Source: Paenibacillus_AB sp036577625 (GTDB lineage Bacteria > Bacillota > Bacilli > Paenibacillales > NBRC-103111). Taken from it: a DNA stretch of 64,000 nucleotides. The position numbers were made by a program, and so were the translations under genes. The DNA is taken from NCBI RefSeq assembly GCF_036577625.1, contig NZ_JARBDC010000060.1:41533-105532 (forward strand), written 5' to 3'. Below, piece after piece: positions 32,791-40,303 of this stretch (positions within the stretch are counted from its first letter, which is position 1; the number at the start of each line of letters is the position of its first letter). The notes under the pieces were generated by a model. It did not search any database. It was not told where the DNA came from and worked only from the letters and a program-made list of their open reading frames with translations.

Positions 32791-33161
32791 GTTGAAATGT
32801 GTTCTACAAAAAACCACTCCAATTGTGTTAGGAGCGGTCTATCTGCGTCGATCAGTTCAACGTACTCGGGGCAACTGCCCAGCAGTCCGCCGTCTTCGTG
32901 ATTCAGCCATCCCTCCTAAAAATGAAAATGACCCATCGAAAAAGGGGGCTTGGTCAAAAACATGAAATATGTAAGATATTGGTTTTGATTTCGATTTTCA
33001 GAGATTAAGGAACTAAAGCTTGAGAGAAAGTAACTTCGCCAAACACTGTACTCACCCATATGGGCGGTATTCCCTAGCACCGGGTCCGTTCATTGGGTGA
33101 ATTCGGAAATAAATAGACCGCCTTATCTTCGATAAGCTTTACAGGCGGTAGTTATGGTCAA
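32791..33161. other. Gene-free stretch with a terminator at its right end
   Basis: About 370 bases without a credible gene. An ACCGCC/GGCGGT hairpin with a long inner stem (33117-33149) ends the minus-strand WYL gene. A weak hairpin at 32814-32842 (ACCACTCC...GGAGCGGT) follows the HAD-like gene. I see nothing else. Confidence 0.5.
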
Positions 33162-34127
33162 TTACTTCTTCCCCAAAACATCCACTCTTTCCTGTAATCC
33201 TTCTACAACTTCTTTCGGGATTTCCCTGACCTGGATATCTCCACCTAAGAAAAGCAGCCAATTTGTTACTTCGGCCAGTTCATCCGGATGATGAACATTG
33301 ATGAACGTCTTTAAAATAGCCGTAGTTTGATAAGGATTCGTGTATGAAATCGTAATTTTTAACGGATGGTACTTTTTGAACTGGGCGATCGCCTTGGGAC
33401 CAAGCTCGAGGACCAGGTTGATGGCTTCTTCCTGCTTGCTTAGTTGTTCTACAATCTTCTTCCTGCTTATTCTTTTTTTATCGGGGTATGGGCTGACATC
33501 GGTGAGATTGTCGACAGGAATAATCCGCCTCTTTTCCTCCTCCAGGTCGAAGCCTTCAATTTGCCAAGAGCTTTTTTCACGATACAGGTGCATGAGATAG
33601 ATGGGATAAGACTTTATTTCCCTTCCTTCTTCGACGGAAACCACTAAGTAGCGGTCCACAAGAAGGATTTGGATGAGTTGTTCTAACATAGGATGGGGCA
33701 GATCCGATAGATCGAGCAGATCGGGATTGTGGGGGTTGGTACCTTCGAAGAGCAAGATTTGATTTAACAGAACAAGATCATCTTGCTGGTTTTGAGAGAT
33801 GAGGCCTAGCAATTTTTCCGCTAAAGAATGGCGACTCTTGAGATAAGGGAGTTGCAGATTTCGTGTGGCCATGAAGGCGATAAAAAGAGCCTTAACCTCA
33901 TTATCGGTAAAGCGGACATTGGGCAGGACGGAGTTGTGCATGACAAAATAACCCCCGTCCCTTCCGACTTCGGCGACCAGAGGCATTCCCATCGCTTCAA
34001 TTTCCCTGATATCTCTAATCGCCGTCGAACGAGAGATGTTAAACTCATGCATGATTTCCGAAATGGTAAAATGGGCGCGGTTGTTGATGTACCGCATGAT
34101 GATGTTAATCCGTTCTACTTTTTTCAT
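33162..34127 (-). CDS. YafY-type WYL-domain regulator (paralogue of 26529)
   Basis: A 321-residue protein with the same build as the regulator at 26529-27521: winged helix (MKKVERINIIMRYINNRAHF..., FNISRSTAIRDIREIEAMG), WYL domain and C-terminal extension ending NWLLFLGGDIQVREIP. The two proteins are clearly homologous along their whole length. It is divergent from a GyrI-like pseudogene, with GyrI-like and DoxX genes beyond, so the module of cassette C5 is repeated here with extra genes. AGAGGGCC lies before the ATG. Confidence 0.9.
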   Translation of the reverse strand: MKKVERINIIMRYINNRAHFTISEIMHEFNISRSTAIRDIREIEAMGMPLVAEVGRDGGYFVMHNSVLPNVRFTDNEVKALFIAFMATRNLQLPYLKSRHSLAEKLLGLISQNQQDDLVLLNQILLFEGTNPHNPDLLDLSDLPHPMLEQLIQILLVDRYLVVSVEEGREIKSYPIYLMHLYREKSSWQIEGFDLEEEKRRIIPVDNLTDVSPYPDKKRISRKKIVEQLSKQEEAINLVLELGPKAIAQFKKYHPLKITISYTNPYQTTAILKTFINVHHPDELAEVTNWLLFLGGDIQVREIPKEVVEGLQERVDVLGKK

Positions 34128-34133
34128 AAGGCC

Positions 34134-34230
34134 CTCTAAACAGTATCATATTTTGACATGATTTATGGTTATTATAAACCCATCAAGTAAAAAAACAAAT
34201 GACTTGATCAAATCAAAAAAAGGAGCTTGG
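34134..34230 (+). promoter_or_regulatory. Promoter region duplicated at 35039-35137
   Basis: CTCTAAACAGTATCATATTT, TGACATGATTTA and ATAAACCC recur almost unchanged before the GyrI-like gene at 35141 (35040-35100), and both end in AAAAAAAGGAGC before the start codon. This shows that promoter and gene were copied together. The TATCATATTTTGACATGAT part is the likely binding site for the WYL regulator. Confidence 0.7.
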
Positions 34231-34493
34231 ATGATGGCAGCATATACCCTTGAGGAAAAGACTGCTTTATCGTTCTAGGTATTGGAACGGAGCTGAAGAG
34301 TGAGTACACGGACTACGCCGGTATGAACAAGGAGAAGGAAAGCTTTTGGTGGACCGTGGAGCAGGATGGAAGGCTTGACGCTTTAAAGGCGGTCGCTGCG
34401 AACGACTACATCTTCGCTGTAAACGAACTGGTAAACCGCAAGAGGATGTATTATGCCGGCGTCATGACAGAAGAAGCGGTTGTGAAGAAATAA
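34231..34493 (+). pseudogene. GyrI-like gene, frameshifted and shortened
   Basis: ATG 34231 or 34234 opens AAYTLEEKTALSF and then a stop. One base lost after GAGGAAAA shifts the frame. The other frame continues IGTELKSEYTDYAGMNKEKE..., which matches the intact copy at 35141 closely, but jumps from YYAGVMT to EEAVVKK, so the middle to C-terminal third is deleted. It is a decayed duplicate of 35141-35620. Confidence 0.85.
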
Positions 34494-34514
34494 AGAGATC
34501 ACAGGAGGTACGGA

Positions 34515-34937
34515 ATGAGTACGATTATCGGTAATGAAAATATCGCGAAGGTAGAATCCCGCCCTATTGGAAGGATGGCCGCATATTGGACCGTCACCCT
34601 ATTTCTCGCATTCTCTATTGCATTAAGCGGTATCGGGCAATTGATGCGATATGGCGGTAATGTCGATTTAGTGACCGATATTGGTTTCCCGTTATATGTC
34701 ACGAACATTCTCGGAGCTTGGAAATTGCTCGGAGTCATTGCGATCGTAATGCCGGGTTTCCCCCGGCTCAAGGAATGGGCTTATAGCGGTATCTTTTTTC
34801 TAATGACGGGTGCGGCCTTATCTCATGCCTTCGCAAATGATTACGGCGATTATGGATTCCATATTATTCTACCGCTTATCTATGCCGCGCTTGGCATCGC
34901 CTCCTGGGCGCTGCGTCCGAAAAGCCGCAGACTCTGA
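34515..34937 (+). CDS. DoxX-family membrane protein
   Basis: A 140-residue protein with four hydrophobic segments (about residues 24-44, 55-78, 86-105, 112-132). LAFSIALSGIGQLMRYGG and LLGVIAIVMPGFPRLKEWAYSGIFF are typical of DoxX/DoxD-like proteins, which are small membrane subunits linked to quinone or thiosulfate oxidation or redox defence. AGGAGG precedes ATG 34515. It lies between the two GyrI-like copies and probably shares their promoter. A second, different DoxX-like gene is at 58379. Confidence 0.85.
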   Translation: MSTIIGNENIAKVESRPIGRMAAYWTVTLFLAFSIALSGIGQLMRYGGNVDLVTDIGFPLYVTNILGAWKLLGVIAIVMPGFPRLKEWAYSGIFFLMTGAALSHAFANDYGDYGFHIILPLIYAALGIASWALRPKSRRL

Positions 34938-35140
34938 TGGGAGTGATATTAACGCCGGCCCATTCGTGACCCCGATAGACTTCTACTGCCTGGAGCATTA
35001 CTATTAGGTAGGGGCGCTGTGGAGAGAACAATCGGTTGACCTCTAAACAGTATCATATTTTGACATGATTTACGGTTATGATAAACCCAACAAGTGAATA
35101 AATAAATCAATCGATCCATTCAAAAAAAGGAGCTGGGATG

Positions 35141-35620
35141 ATGGCAACGTATACCTTTGAGGAAAAAGACAGCTTTATCGTTCTTGGTATTGGAACGGAG
35201 CTGAAGAGCGATTACACGGATTATGCCGGCATAAACAAGGAGAAAGAAAACTTTTGGCGGGCAGTGGAGCAGGATGGAAGGCTTGACGCGTTAAAGGCCA
35301 TTGCTGCGAACGACTATATTTTTGCCGTAAACGAAGCGGTAAATCACAAGATGATGTATTATGCCGGCGTCATGACCAATTCATCGATACCGGAAGAACA
35401 CAGAGTGATCCAATTCCCCAAGGGACAATACCTCGTCGTTAAGGGTGAAGGAAAGTCGGCTGATGAATTGGGCAGGTTGCTTACCGGCATTGCCTTCGGT
35501 CAAGTTTTGCCGGCAGCCGATAATTACGCCTATGTCGGCGGGCCTAATGCAACGGTTGAGATGGGGCAGCGAGACGGCTTCGTATATGGCGAAATGTGGA
35601 TTCCGGTTGTAAAGAAGTAA
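35141..35620 (+). CDS. GyrI-like small-molecule-binding protein C
   Basis: A 159-residue protein (MATYTFEEKDSFIVLGIGTE; ATG 35138 is equally possible), with AAAGGAG upstream. It has the same fold as 25444 and 25944: KEKENFWRAVEQDGRLDAL, the FPKGQYLVVKGEG loop and the ending VYGEMWIPVVKK. It is the intact version of the pseudogene at 34231. A WYL regulator lies upstream, and the gene of unknown function at 35646 follows after 25 bases with AGGAGG, so the two may be co-transcribed. Confidence 0.85.
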   Translation: MATYTFEEKDSFIVLGIGTELKSDYTDYAGINKEKENFWRAVEQDGRLDALKAIAANDYIFAVNEAVNHKMMYYAGVMTNSSIPEEHRVIQFPKGQYLVVKGEGKSADELGRLLTGIAFGQVLPAADNYAYVGGPNATVEMGQRDGFVYGEMWIPVVKK

Positions 35621-35645
35621 ACGAGATCAGCAGGAGGAATGAAGG

Positions 35646-36113
35646 ATGTCCCTTATCGTTGATTTTAAAAATGTGTCTACGGTTGGTCTGGAGTCTTCGC
35701 CGGTAGCAGAAGCGCTGGCTGGTATGCGTGCGAATGAAGCCCGTTACTTCATGAACAAATACAAGCACGAATTTACGGTCGTACCAGCCAGCGAAAGCCA
35801 GGAGACGCTTGATTATGTGAAACGAATTTTGAAAGAAGAACGTGGTATTGAGTTTGCGGCCCAACCTCTGGAAACATCGCGTTTTCAAGTAGAAAATATC
35901 AAATGGGCCTTCGTCTTTTATGAGGATGGTCTGGCGGTCAACGTCATGTATACGGTGGATGATCCTAAGAAGCGGGCAGTTGGATTTAAGTTGTCCGAGG
36001 GGATGGAAGTACCTAAGGAGTTGGAAGAGAAGAAGTTCAAATTTGCTAGACAGAAGTCCAAACTGGCTGGGACCATTCGAGGATCGTTCTTCGTCATTAA
36101 AGGAGAATATTAA
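35646..36113 (+). CDS. Hypothetical protein downstream of the GyrI-like gene (155 aa)
   Basis: A 155-residue soluble, basic protein (MSLIVDFKNVSTVGLESSPV...). Mixed alpha/beta pattern with a helix ANEARYFMNKYKHEF and strands WAFVFYEDGLAVNVMYTVDD. No catalytic motif or membrane segment is seen, and I do not recognise the family. AGCAGGAGGAATG precedes ATG 35646, 25 bases after the GyrI-like stop. A terminator (AGGCACCC-GTTT-GGGTGTC, then TTTTATTTT, 36184-36210) ends the unit. Confidence 0.7.
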   Translation: MSLIVDFKNVSTVGLESSPVAEALAGMRANEARYFMNKYKHEFTVVPASESQETLDYVKRILKEERGIEFAAQPLETSRFQVENIKWAFVFYEDGLAVNVMYTVDDPKKRAVGFKLSEGMEVPKELEEKKFKFARQKSKLAGTIRGSFFVIKGEY

Positions 36114-36183
36114 GCAATCAACGCCCCTTTGAATACTGGATCAATGTCGAGATAAAGAAATTACATGGCAGCAAGCACAAGAA

Positions 36184-36211
36184 AGGCACCCGTTTGGGTG
36201 TCTTTTATTTT
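36184..36211 (+). terminator. Terminator at the end of cassette C7
   Basis: AGGCACCC-GTTT-GGGTGTCTTTTATTTT, a stem of 7-8 pairs with a T-run, just before repeat copy 7. Confidence 0.8.
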
Positions 36212-36218
36212 GCGATAA

Positions 36219-36272
36219 CATTCGCCAATAGAGTGATACGTTGAACCGCACCACAAGTAACGGCAACGTTGT
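36219..36272 (+). repeat. rlmH-end repeat (copy 7)
   Basis: The left arm TTCGCCAATAGAGTGATACG, the core GAACCGCACCACAAGT (36243-36258) and AACGGCAACG. In frame it reads V-E-P-H-H-K-stop. The left arm CAATAGAGTGA matches the one before copy 1. It separates cassettes C7 and C8. Confidence 0.8.
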
Positions 36273-36374
36273 TGCTTGCATTCGACGATATCATTACAAC
36301 GAGGCCACCGCCTCTAGCCGGTAGCCTCGTCCTCGATGTAAGATGCGTTAACTTGCCTGTTTGCCAGGAAGCGA

Positions 36375-37127
36375 TCATGGGGTGCGCAATCTGCTCGCTT
36401 TTTCCCATTCGTGCAATTCGTCGGTCAAAACGGTGTCCGTAGTAATGTAGGCCACGCCCGCGTCGATAAAAGGCTGACTGATCTGTCGGTCGTTAATAGT
36501 CCAGATCGACACGTCCACCCCATGCTGCGCGCAAACCTTTACATCGTTCGGCGTTGCGGTTTGAAAGTCATAGTCCAGAAAAGCCGGCTTCAGTTGTCGG
36601 ACAAGCTCGAGATCCGAGGAAGAGGGATGGTTGGCCGACAAATATCCGAGCGGGACCTCGCTGTTCATGGCTCTCACCTTCTTCAGATCGTCTGCGTTGA
36701 AGCAGATGAAGCTGCATTGCCCGAGCATACCGGAACGGTCGACGGTCTCCAATAGATTCTCCAGGTCGGCATCGTTATGGTATTCTTCGATTTCAATGAA
36801 CGCATGCATGCCGTACGACTTGCAAATGTCCAATACTTCCCCCAGGGTCGGAATCCGCAGCCCGGGGTAATTTTCTATCCCGACGCCTGCCGTAATCTTC
36901 AGCATGCGAATGGCTTCGAACGAAAAATTTTTCGTTCTGCCGGTACCATCCGTCATCCTGTCCACCGTCCGATCGTGATGGACGATCCAGTGGCCGTCTG
37001 TCGTGCAATACGTATCCAACTCAATTCCCCAGAACCCGGCTTTTCCGGCCAATTCGAAAGCGACGGTCGTATTTTCGGGCGCATGCAGGCTCAACCCTCG
37101 GTGAGCAATGTATTTGACTTTGGACAT
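36375..37127 (-). CDS. Glycerophosphodiester phosphodiesterase
   Basis: A 250-residue enzyme from ATG 37127 (MSKVKYIAHRGLSLHAPENT), preceded by AGGAGGGATCCGG. A TIM-barrel GDPD domain with the catalytic HRG (residues 9-11), the metal-binding E-L-D and H-H-D motifs (ELDTYCTTDGHWIVHHDRT), and the E-I-E-E strand. It cleaves glycerophosphodiesters to glycerol-3-phosphate and an alcohol; no signal peptide is present, so it is cytoplasmic. It is the only gene of cassette C8. A Ugp-type importer for such compounds lies at 48-52 kb, but the two are separate units. Confidence 0.92.
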   Translation of the reverse strand: MSKVKYIAHRGLSLHAPENTTVAFELAGKAGFWGIELDTYCTTDGHWIVHHDRTVDRMTDGTGRTKNFSFEAIRMLKITAGVGIENYPGLRIPTLGEVLDICKSYGMHAFIEIEEYHNDADLENLLETVDRSGMLGQCSFICFNADDLKKVRAMNSEVPLGYLSANHPSSSDLELVRQLKPAFLDYDFQTATPNDVKVCAQHGVDVSIWTINDRQISQPFIDAGVAYITTDTVLTDELHEWEKASRLRTP

Positions 37128-37225
37128 CCGGATCCCTCCTTTGCCTAGCCCATTCATTCGAGGCGCTGATCGAGGATCATTTGTTTGAATGGTGAGTCGT
37201 CCTCTTCGGAAGCGCCGTGGCGAAT

Positions 37226-37280
37226 TTTTCGCCGATAGCCCGTTAAGCTGAACCGTATCATAAGTAACGGCAAGTTTTTT
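37226..37280 (+). repeat. rlmH-end repeat (copy 8)
   Basis: The left arm TTTCGCCGATAGCCCGTTAA, the core GAACCGTATCATAAGT (37250-37265) and the right arm AACGGCAAGTTTTTTTG. In frame it reads A-E-P-Y-H-K-stop. It separates cassettes C8 and C9. Confidence 0.82.
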
Positions 37281-37661
37281 TGCGGAATTTCTTGTGGGGC
37301 TTCGTATTTTTTTCACCGCTCCCGACATCTCGCTTCCGCCCTATTAATTATGCGCGTTTCACCCGTTGCGAACTTTACTCTGTAGACTTCTGAGAGAGCC
37401 CATTTTCTTAATAGTGTCCATTCTGCAACCTCATTCAGCAAGGGTATCATTGAGCCGTAATCTGAAAAACAAGTTGGAATCATTCCAGCATATCCTCCCT
37501 AACTATATTCTTACGAAACACAATTTTTACATATATAGTCAAAAAGATATAGACTTATAATTCTCCGTTTGGTATGATGTGGAATAAGTCTTGAAAAATT
37601 TCAGGACTCTTTTTTTGTTTTTTCGTAAATAGTGAAGGTCATCCCACAAGGATGGCCCTAA
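37281..37661. other. Minimal cassette C9 without a convincing gene
   Basis: About 380 bases between two att-like repeats. A 64-codon frame (37366-37560) has no binding site and no recognisable product. Two hairpins are present: AGTCTTGAAAAATTTCAGGACT with a T-run (37588-37620) and GGTCATCC-CACAA-GGATGGCC (37637-37657). Possibly a remnant, a small RNA with terminator, or an empty cassette. Confidence 0.5.
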
Positions 37662-37715
37662 AACTTGCCGTTACAGACAGAGCGAAGAACCGTACCATAA
37701 GTTACGGCGAAAATT
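37662..37715 (+). repeat. rlmH-end repeat with inverted arm (copy 9)
   Basis: The arm AACTTGCCGTTACAGACAG, the core GAACCGTACCATAAGT (37687-37702) and the right arm TACGGCGAAAATTTG. It codes S-E-E-P-Y-H-K, but the stop codon has become TTA. This is the last copy found and the likely right end of the cassette array. Confidence 0.8.
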
Positions 37716-38016
37716 TGTCATGGGTAGGTGGAGGAAGACGTAGGTATGTGGAATAGAGTGGTTCCGAGCCTCTACGCTCATCGACTTTTTTTGGTAATAG
37801 TTCGCGGTTCAGTCCACGTTGCAGAGGGCGAAGACGTTGTCCCTGCTTCGTGAACGAAGATGTAGCCGCTCTTGCCCAAGCTTTCCAGACATTGGCTGGT
37901 CATCACGCTAAGAAGAGCCCGAAAACATTTTATTAAATACATATAAACTGCTGGAGGCGTTGGAGAGGCTCATGAGCGTGATTTATATTGTTTGAAAAAG
38001 GATGTGAAAGTGAAAG
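37716..38016. other. Gene-free stretch right of the last repeat
   Basis: About 300 bases without a usable reading frame. The GC-richer part around 37800-37910 may be a gene fragment; no product is recognised. From about 37930 the sequence is AT-rich and leads to the ribosome binding site of the next gene. Confidence 0.4.
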
Positions 38017-38430
38017 ATGAACAATAAAAATATTTTTTTTGAAGAAGATTTCAAACTATACTATGGACCAAAAAAAGGAAATGTTTGTGAAATTGATTTG
38101 ATCAATCATGAAGAAGTGCGGTTGGATAATTTCCAAATTTTACAAGGTGTTTCATATCTTTTGATGGATCGGCGAATTGATGACGCAACCAAGTTTTTTT
38201 CTGTGCAAACAGGCTGTACATTAGATGAGGCGATAGAATTTATCCAAAGTACGAATAACGATAATGATGAAATCTCACCAATTACTGAAGCAATGTATTT
38301 GGCAGAGCTAAAAGAAACTGCCGATGCACTTCATGCAAAAGCAGCTCAAAGAAGAACAGGAATAATAGCCTATTTTGCAGGCGCAGCAATAATGCTAGTG
38401 GTTTTGCTAGTACTCCTATTTATTAAATGA
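38017..38430 (+). CDS. Hypothetical protein with C-terminal membrane anchor (137 aa)
   Basis: A 137-residue protein with an acidic soluble part and one C-terminal hydrophobic segment (about 113-136, YFAGAAIMLVVLLVLLFIK), i.e. a tail-anchored layout. No signal peptide or catalytic motif is visible. AAGGATGTGAAAG lies upstream of ATG 38017. AT-rich codon use like that of the array, although it is to the right of the last repeat. Function unknown. Confidence 0.65.
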   Translation: MNNKNIFFEEDFKLYYGPKKGNVCEIDLINHEEVRLDNFQILQGVSYLLMDRRIDDATKFFSVQTGCTLDEAIEFIQSTNNDNDEISPITEAMYLAELKETADALHAKAAQRRTGIIAYFAGAAIMLVVLLVLLFIK

Positions 38431-38473
38431 AACTAATACTTGCCGCGGACACGACTACAAAAAGAGGTTACAT

Positions 38474-39361
38474 ATGAGTTCTATTCTAAAAGTTATAGAA
38501 AAGCTAAAGTTGAACGTCTTGAATGTGGAAGATGTTCCAGAGTCATTTAGTTCTGATGTATACAAACTTACTCTTGCCAGCGGAGAAAACGTTTTTGTAA
38601 AAATTCCATTTAACAAGGATAAACTGTTCCGTGAATTTCAGATGCTTGAAACATTAAAGGGTATAATACCTGTTCCTAAGGTATTGGACATTTGGTACGG
38701 GGATGAAAGTACTACTGGAGCCTTGCTTCTTACAGCGATTCAAGGTATGCCTTGTACAGGAGACATGGATGAGAAACTCTCTTATCAAATTGGCGTATAT
38801 CATGCTATGCTCCATGAGGTTAAAATGCCTGGGTATGGTTACCATGTAACCGATGGTTTTAAGCTAGTTGACCAAAACAATTGGAGATTATATATCAAAA
38901 GTAATTTTGAAAAGTGGAAGGAGCCATGCAAAGAGATACTCGACTCAAAATTGTATGAAAGATGTATTCTTCGCTTTGATGGAGTTTTCTCTGCTTTACC
39001 GGATCCCGACGGACCATGCATTGTTCACATGGATTTTAGACCAGGTAATATATTGGTGAACGGTAACGAGGTTGCTGGCATTATTGATTTCGAGAGTGCC
39101 CGCGGCGGATCGTCGGAAATAGATTTTACAAAAGTCAATCGCTATATTTGGGAAGTCAATCCGAGAACAAAGATACCGTTCATTGAAGGGTATCAATCGA
39201 TTCGACCGATGTTGGCTCTGGAAAGAGTGCTGCCATTTTATGATATCTACGATGCTTTCAGCGCAGTTGCTTGGTGTAAAAACAGAGGAATTGAAAAAAA
39301 TCAAACGTTCCTCCAGGAAAATATTCTTACTTTAAGAAATTCGGTGGGTTATGGAGTATAG
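38474..39361 (+). CDS. Aminoglycoside phosphotransferase-family kinase
   Basis: A 295-residue protein with the APH/choline-kinase fold: the catalytic loop V-H-M-D-F-R-P-G-N (His185, Asp187, Asn192) and the metal-binding I-I-D-F-E (Asp205), plus an N-terminal lysine in VFVKIPF. Such kinases phosphorylate aminoglycosides, macrolides or small alcohols; the substrate cannot be told. AAAGAGGTT is the binding site before ATG 38474. It lies 43 bases after the membrane protein gene and ends before a CACAAA-loop hairpin. Confidence 0.85.
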   Translation: MSSILKVIEKLKLNVLNVEDVPESFSSDVYKLTLASGENVFVKIPFNKDKLFREFQMLETLKGIIPVPKVLDIWYGDESTTGALLLTAIQGMPCTGDMDEKLSYQIGVYHAMLHEVKMPGYGYHVTDGFKLVDQNNWRLYIKSNFEKWKEPCKEILDSKLYERCILRFDGVFSALPDPDGPCIVHMDFRPGNILVNGNEVAGIIDFESARGGSSEIDFTKVNRYIWEVNPRTKIPFIEGYQSIRPMLALERVLPFYDIYDAFSAVAWCKNRGIEKNQTFLQENILTLRNSVGYGV

Positions 39362-39380
39362 TTGTTTGGATCTGATAGGC

Positions 39381-39404
39381 AGGCCATCCCACAAAGGATG
39401 GCCT
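39381..39404 (+). terminator. Hairpin with CACAAA loop after the phosphotransferase gene
   Basis: AGGCCATCC-CACAAA-GGATGGCCT, perfect 9-bp stem. Sequence and loop match the hairpins at 16065 and 37637. Confidence 0.75.
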
Positions 39405-39476
39405 TTACGCTTCGCAGTAGGAAAGGAACGTGGGCCGGGCATGACGGAGAGTGGAGCCGGTAGTCCGAAAACCGCC

Positions 39477-39854
39477 TCACGGCCAGGCTTCGTCGACCCC
39501 TTCGAGCTCGGGGAGCCCCGCCTTGCGCCGCTGCTCGATGATATATTGGACGTACCACTCCGGGTTCTCGGTATTTTTCCGGATCGAGCGGATCGTACCC
39601 AGCCAGCGGTCGTTCCAGCTCATGCCGTCGGAGTTCACGTGTCCCCGCTTCTCCATCTCGATCGTCTGGTCGTACGCGGAGGCGGCACCGATGCGCATGC
39701 CGGGCGTATCGAGCAGGATCACGTTGCCGTACTCGTCCCGCCTGATGTCGAGTTCGCTGCCTCTTTCCTTCAGCACCGCGTAAGTTCCCGCCAACACCAC
39801 GAATATGACTACGACCGCGATGAGCGAACCGAGGATCCACAGAATGACGTTCAT
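39477..39854 (-). CDS. Small membrane-anchored protein of unknown function (125 aa)
   Basis: A 125-residue protein from ATG 39854 (MNVILWILGSLIAVVVIFVV), with GGGAGG seven bases upstream. One N-terminal membrane segment (about 3-25) is followed by a soluble domain (SELDIRRDEYGNVILLDTPG, ... RWLGTIRSIRKNTENPEWYV). No known family. The longer frame to 40127 has no good start and is disregarded. From here GC content returns to backbone levels. Confidence 0.7.
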   Translation of the reverse strand: MNVILWILGSLIAVVVIFVVLAGTYAVLKERGSELDIRRDEYGNVILLDTPGMRIGAASAYDQTIEMEKRGHVNSDGMSWNDRWLGTIRSIRKNTENPEWYVQYIIEQRRKAGLPELEGVDEAWP

Positions 39855-40303
39855 CTTCCGGCCTCCCGAATCAAGATATTTGTGGAACCGGAGTAACCGA
39901 ATCGGTCCCGATATCTCAATAATAGCACAGGACGACCTTCCGGCATGGAAAGTTTTTTTAATTAGCTGCAGCGTATCGAAAGGGCGACAAAGTGGCCCTT
40001 TCTCCAACTGGAAGGCCCGCAACTCGGGCTGGAGCCGCAGGCTGGTGGCGTAGACGGCTTGGAGTATCGGAGAGCGTATGATAGAAAGGAATTGTAGAGC
40101 CTCCGGGACCCCGGATTTCAGGAGCAAGGTTGGTTGTCTACTTTAATCGCAAATATGGTTGGAGCGACTTGGATAAGCGATTATGCGTTCGTGCTGAAAG
40201 GCATTTAAAAAAAGTTGAACCCCATCGGTGACTTATTACGTATACCAATTTGCAGGGCAGGAAACATTATCTCTATATATTGGTCGGAGAGGGGAATTGA
40301 AAC
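39855..40303. other. Intergenic region before the TerC gene
   Basis: About 450 bases with no convincing gene. It contains the promoter side of the minus-strand small protein and, near 40201-40235, an AT-rich GTTGAACCCCATC stretch that only vaguely resembles the rlmH-end core. A GAGAGGGG ribosome binding site for the TerC gene is at its right end. No riboswitch was recognised. Confidence 0.4.

Noticed and set aside
37366..37560. 64-codon reading frame in cassette C9
   Set aside because: No ribosome binding site, no recognisable product, low-complexity AT-rich end.
38438..38460. Arm-like ACTTGCCGCGGACACG right of the last repeat
   Set aside because: No core follows it and only eight bases match the arm; probably chance.
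40201..40240. A possible tenth downstream rlmH-end repeat (GTTGAACCCCATCGGTGAC)
   Set aside because: Only GAACC and GTGAC agree with the consensus; it does not spell E-P-Y-H-K and has no arm sequence.
40100..40303. yybP-ykoY manganese riboswitch before the TerC gene
   Set aside because: The conserved sequence blocks of that riboswitch were not found by eye; a covariance search would be needed.
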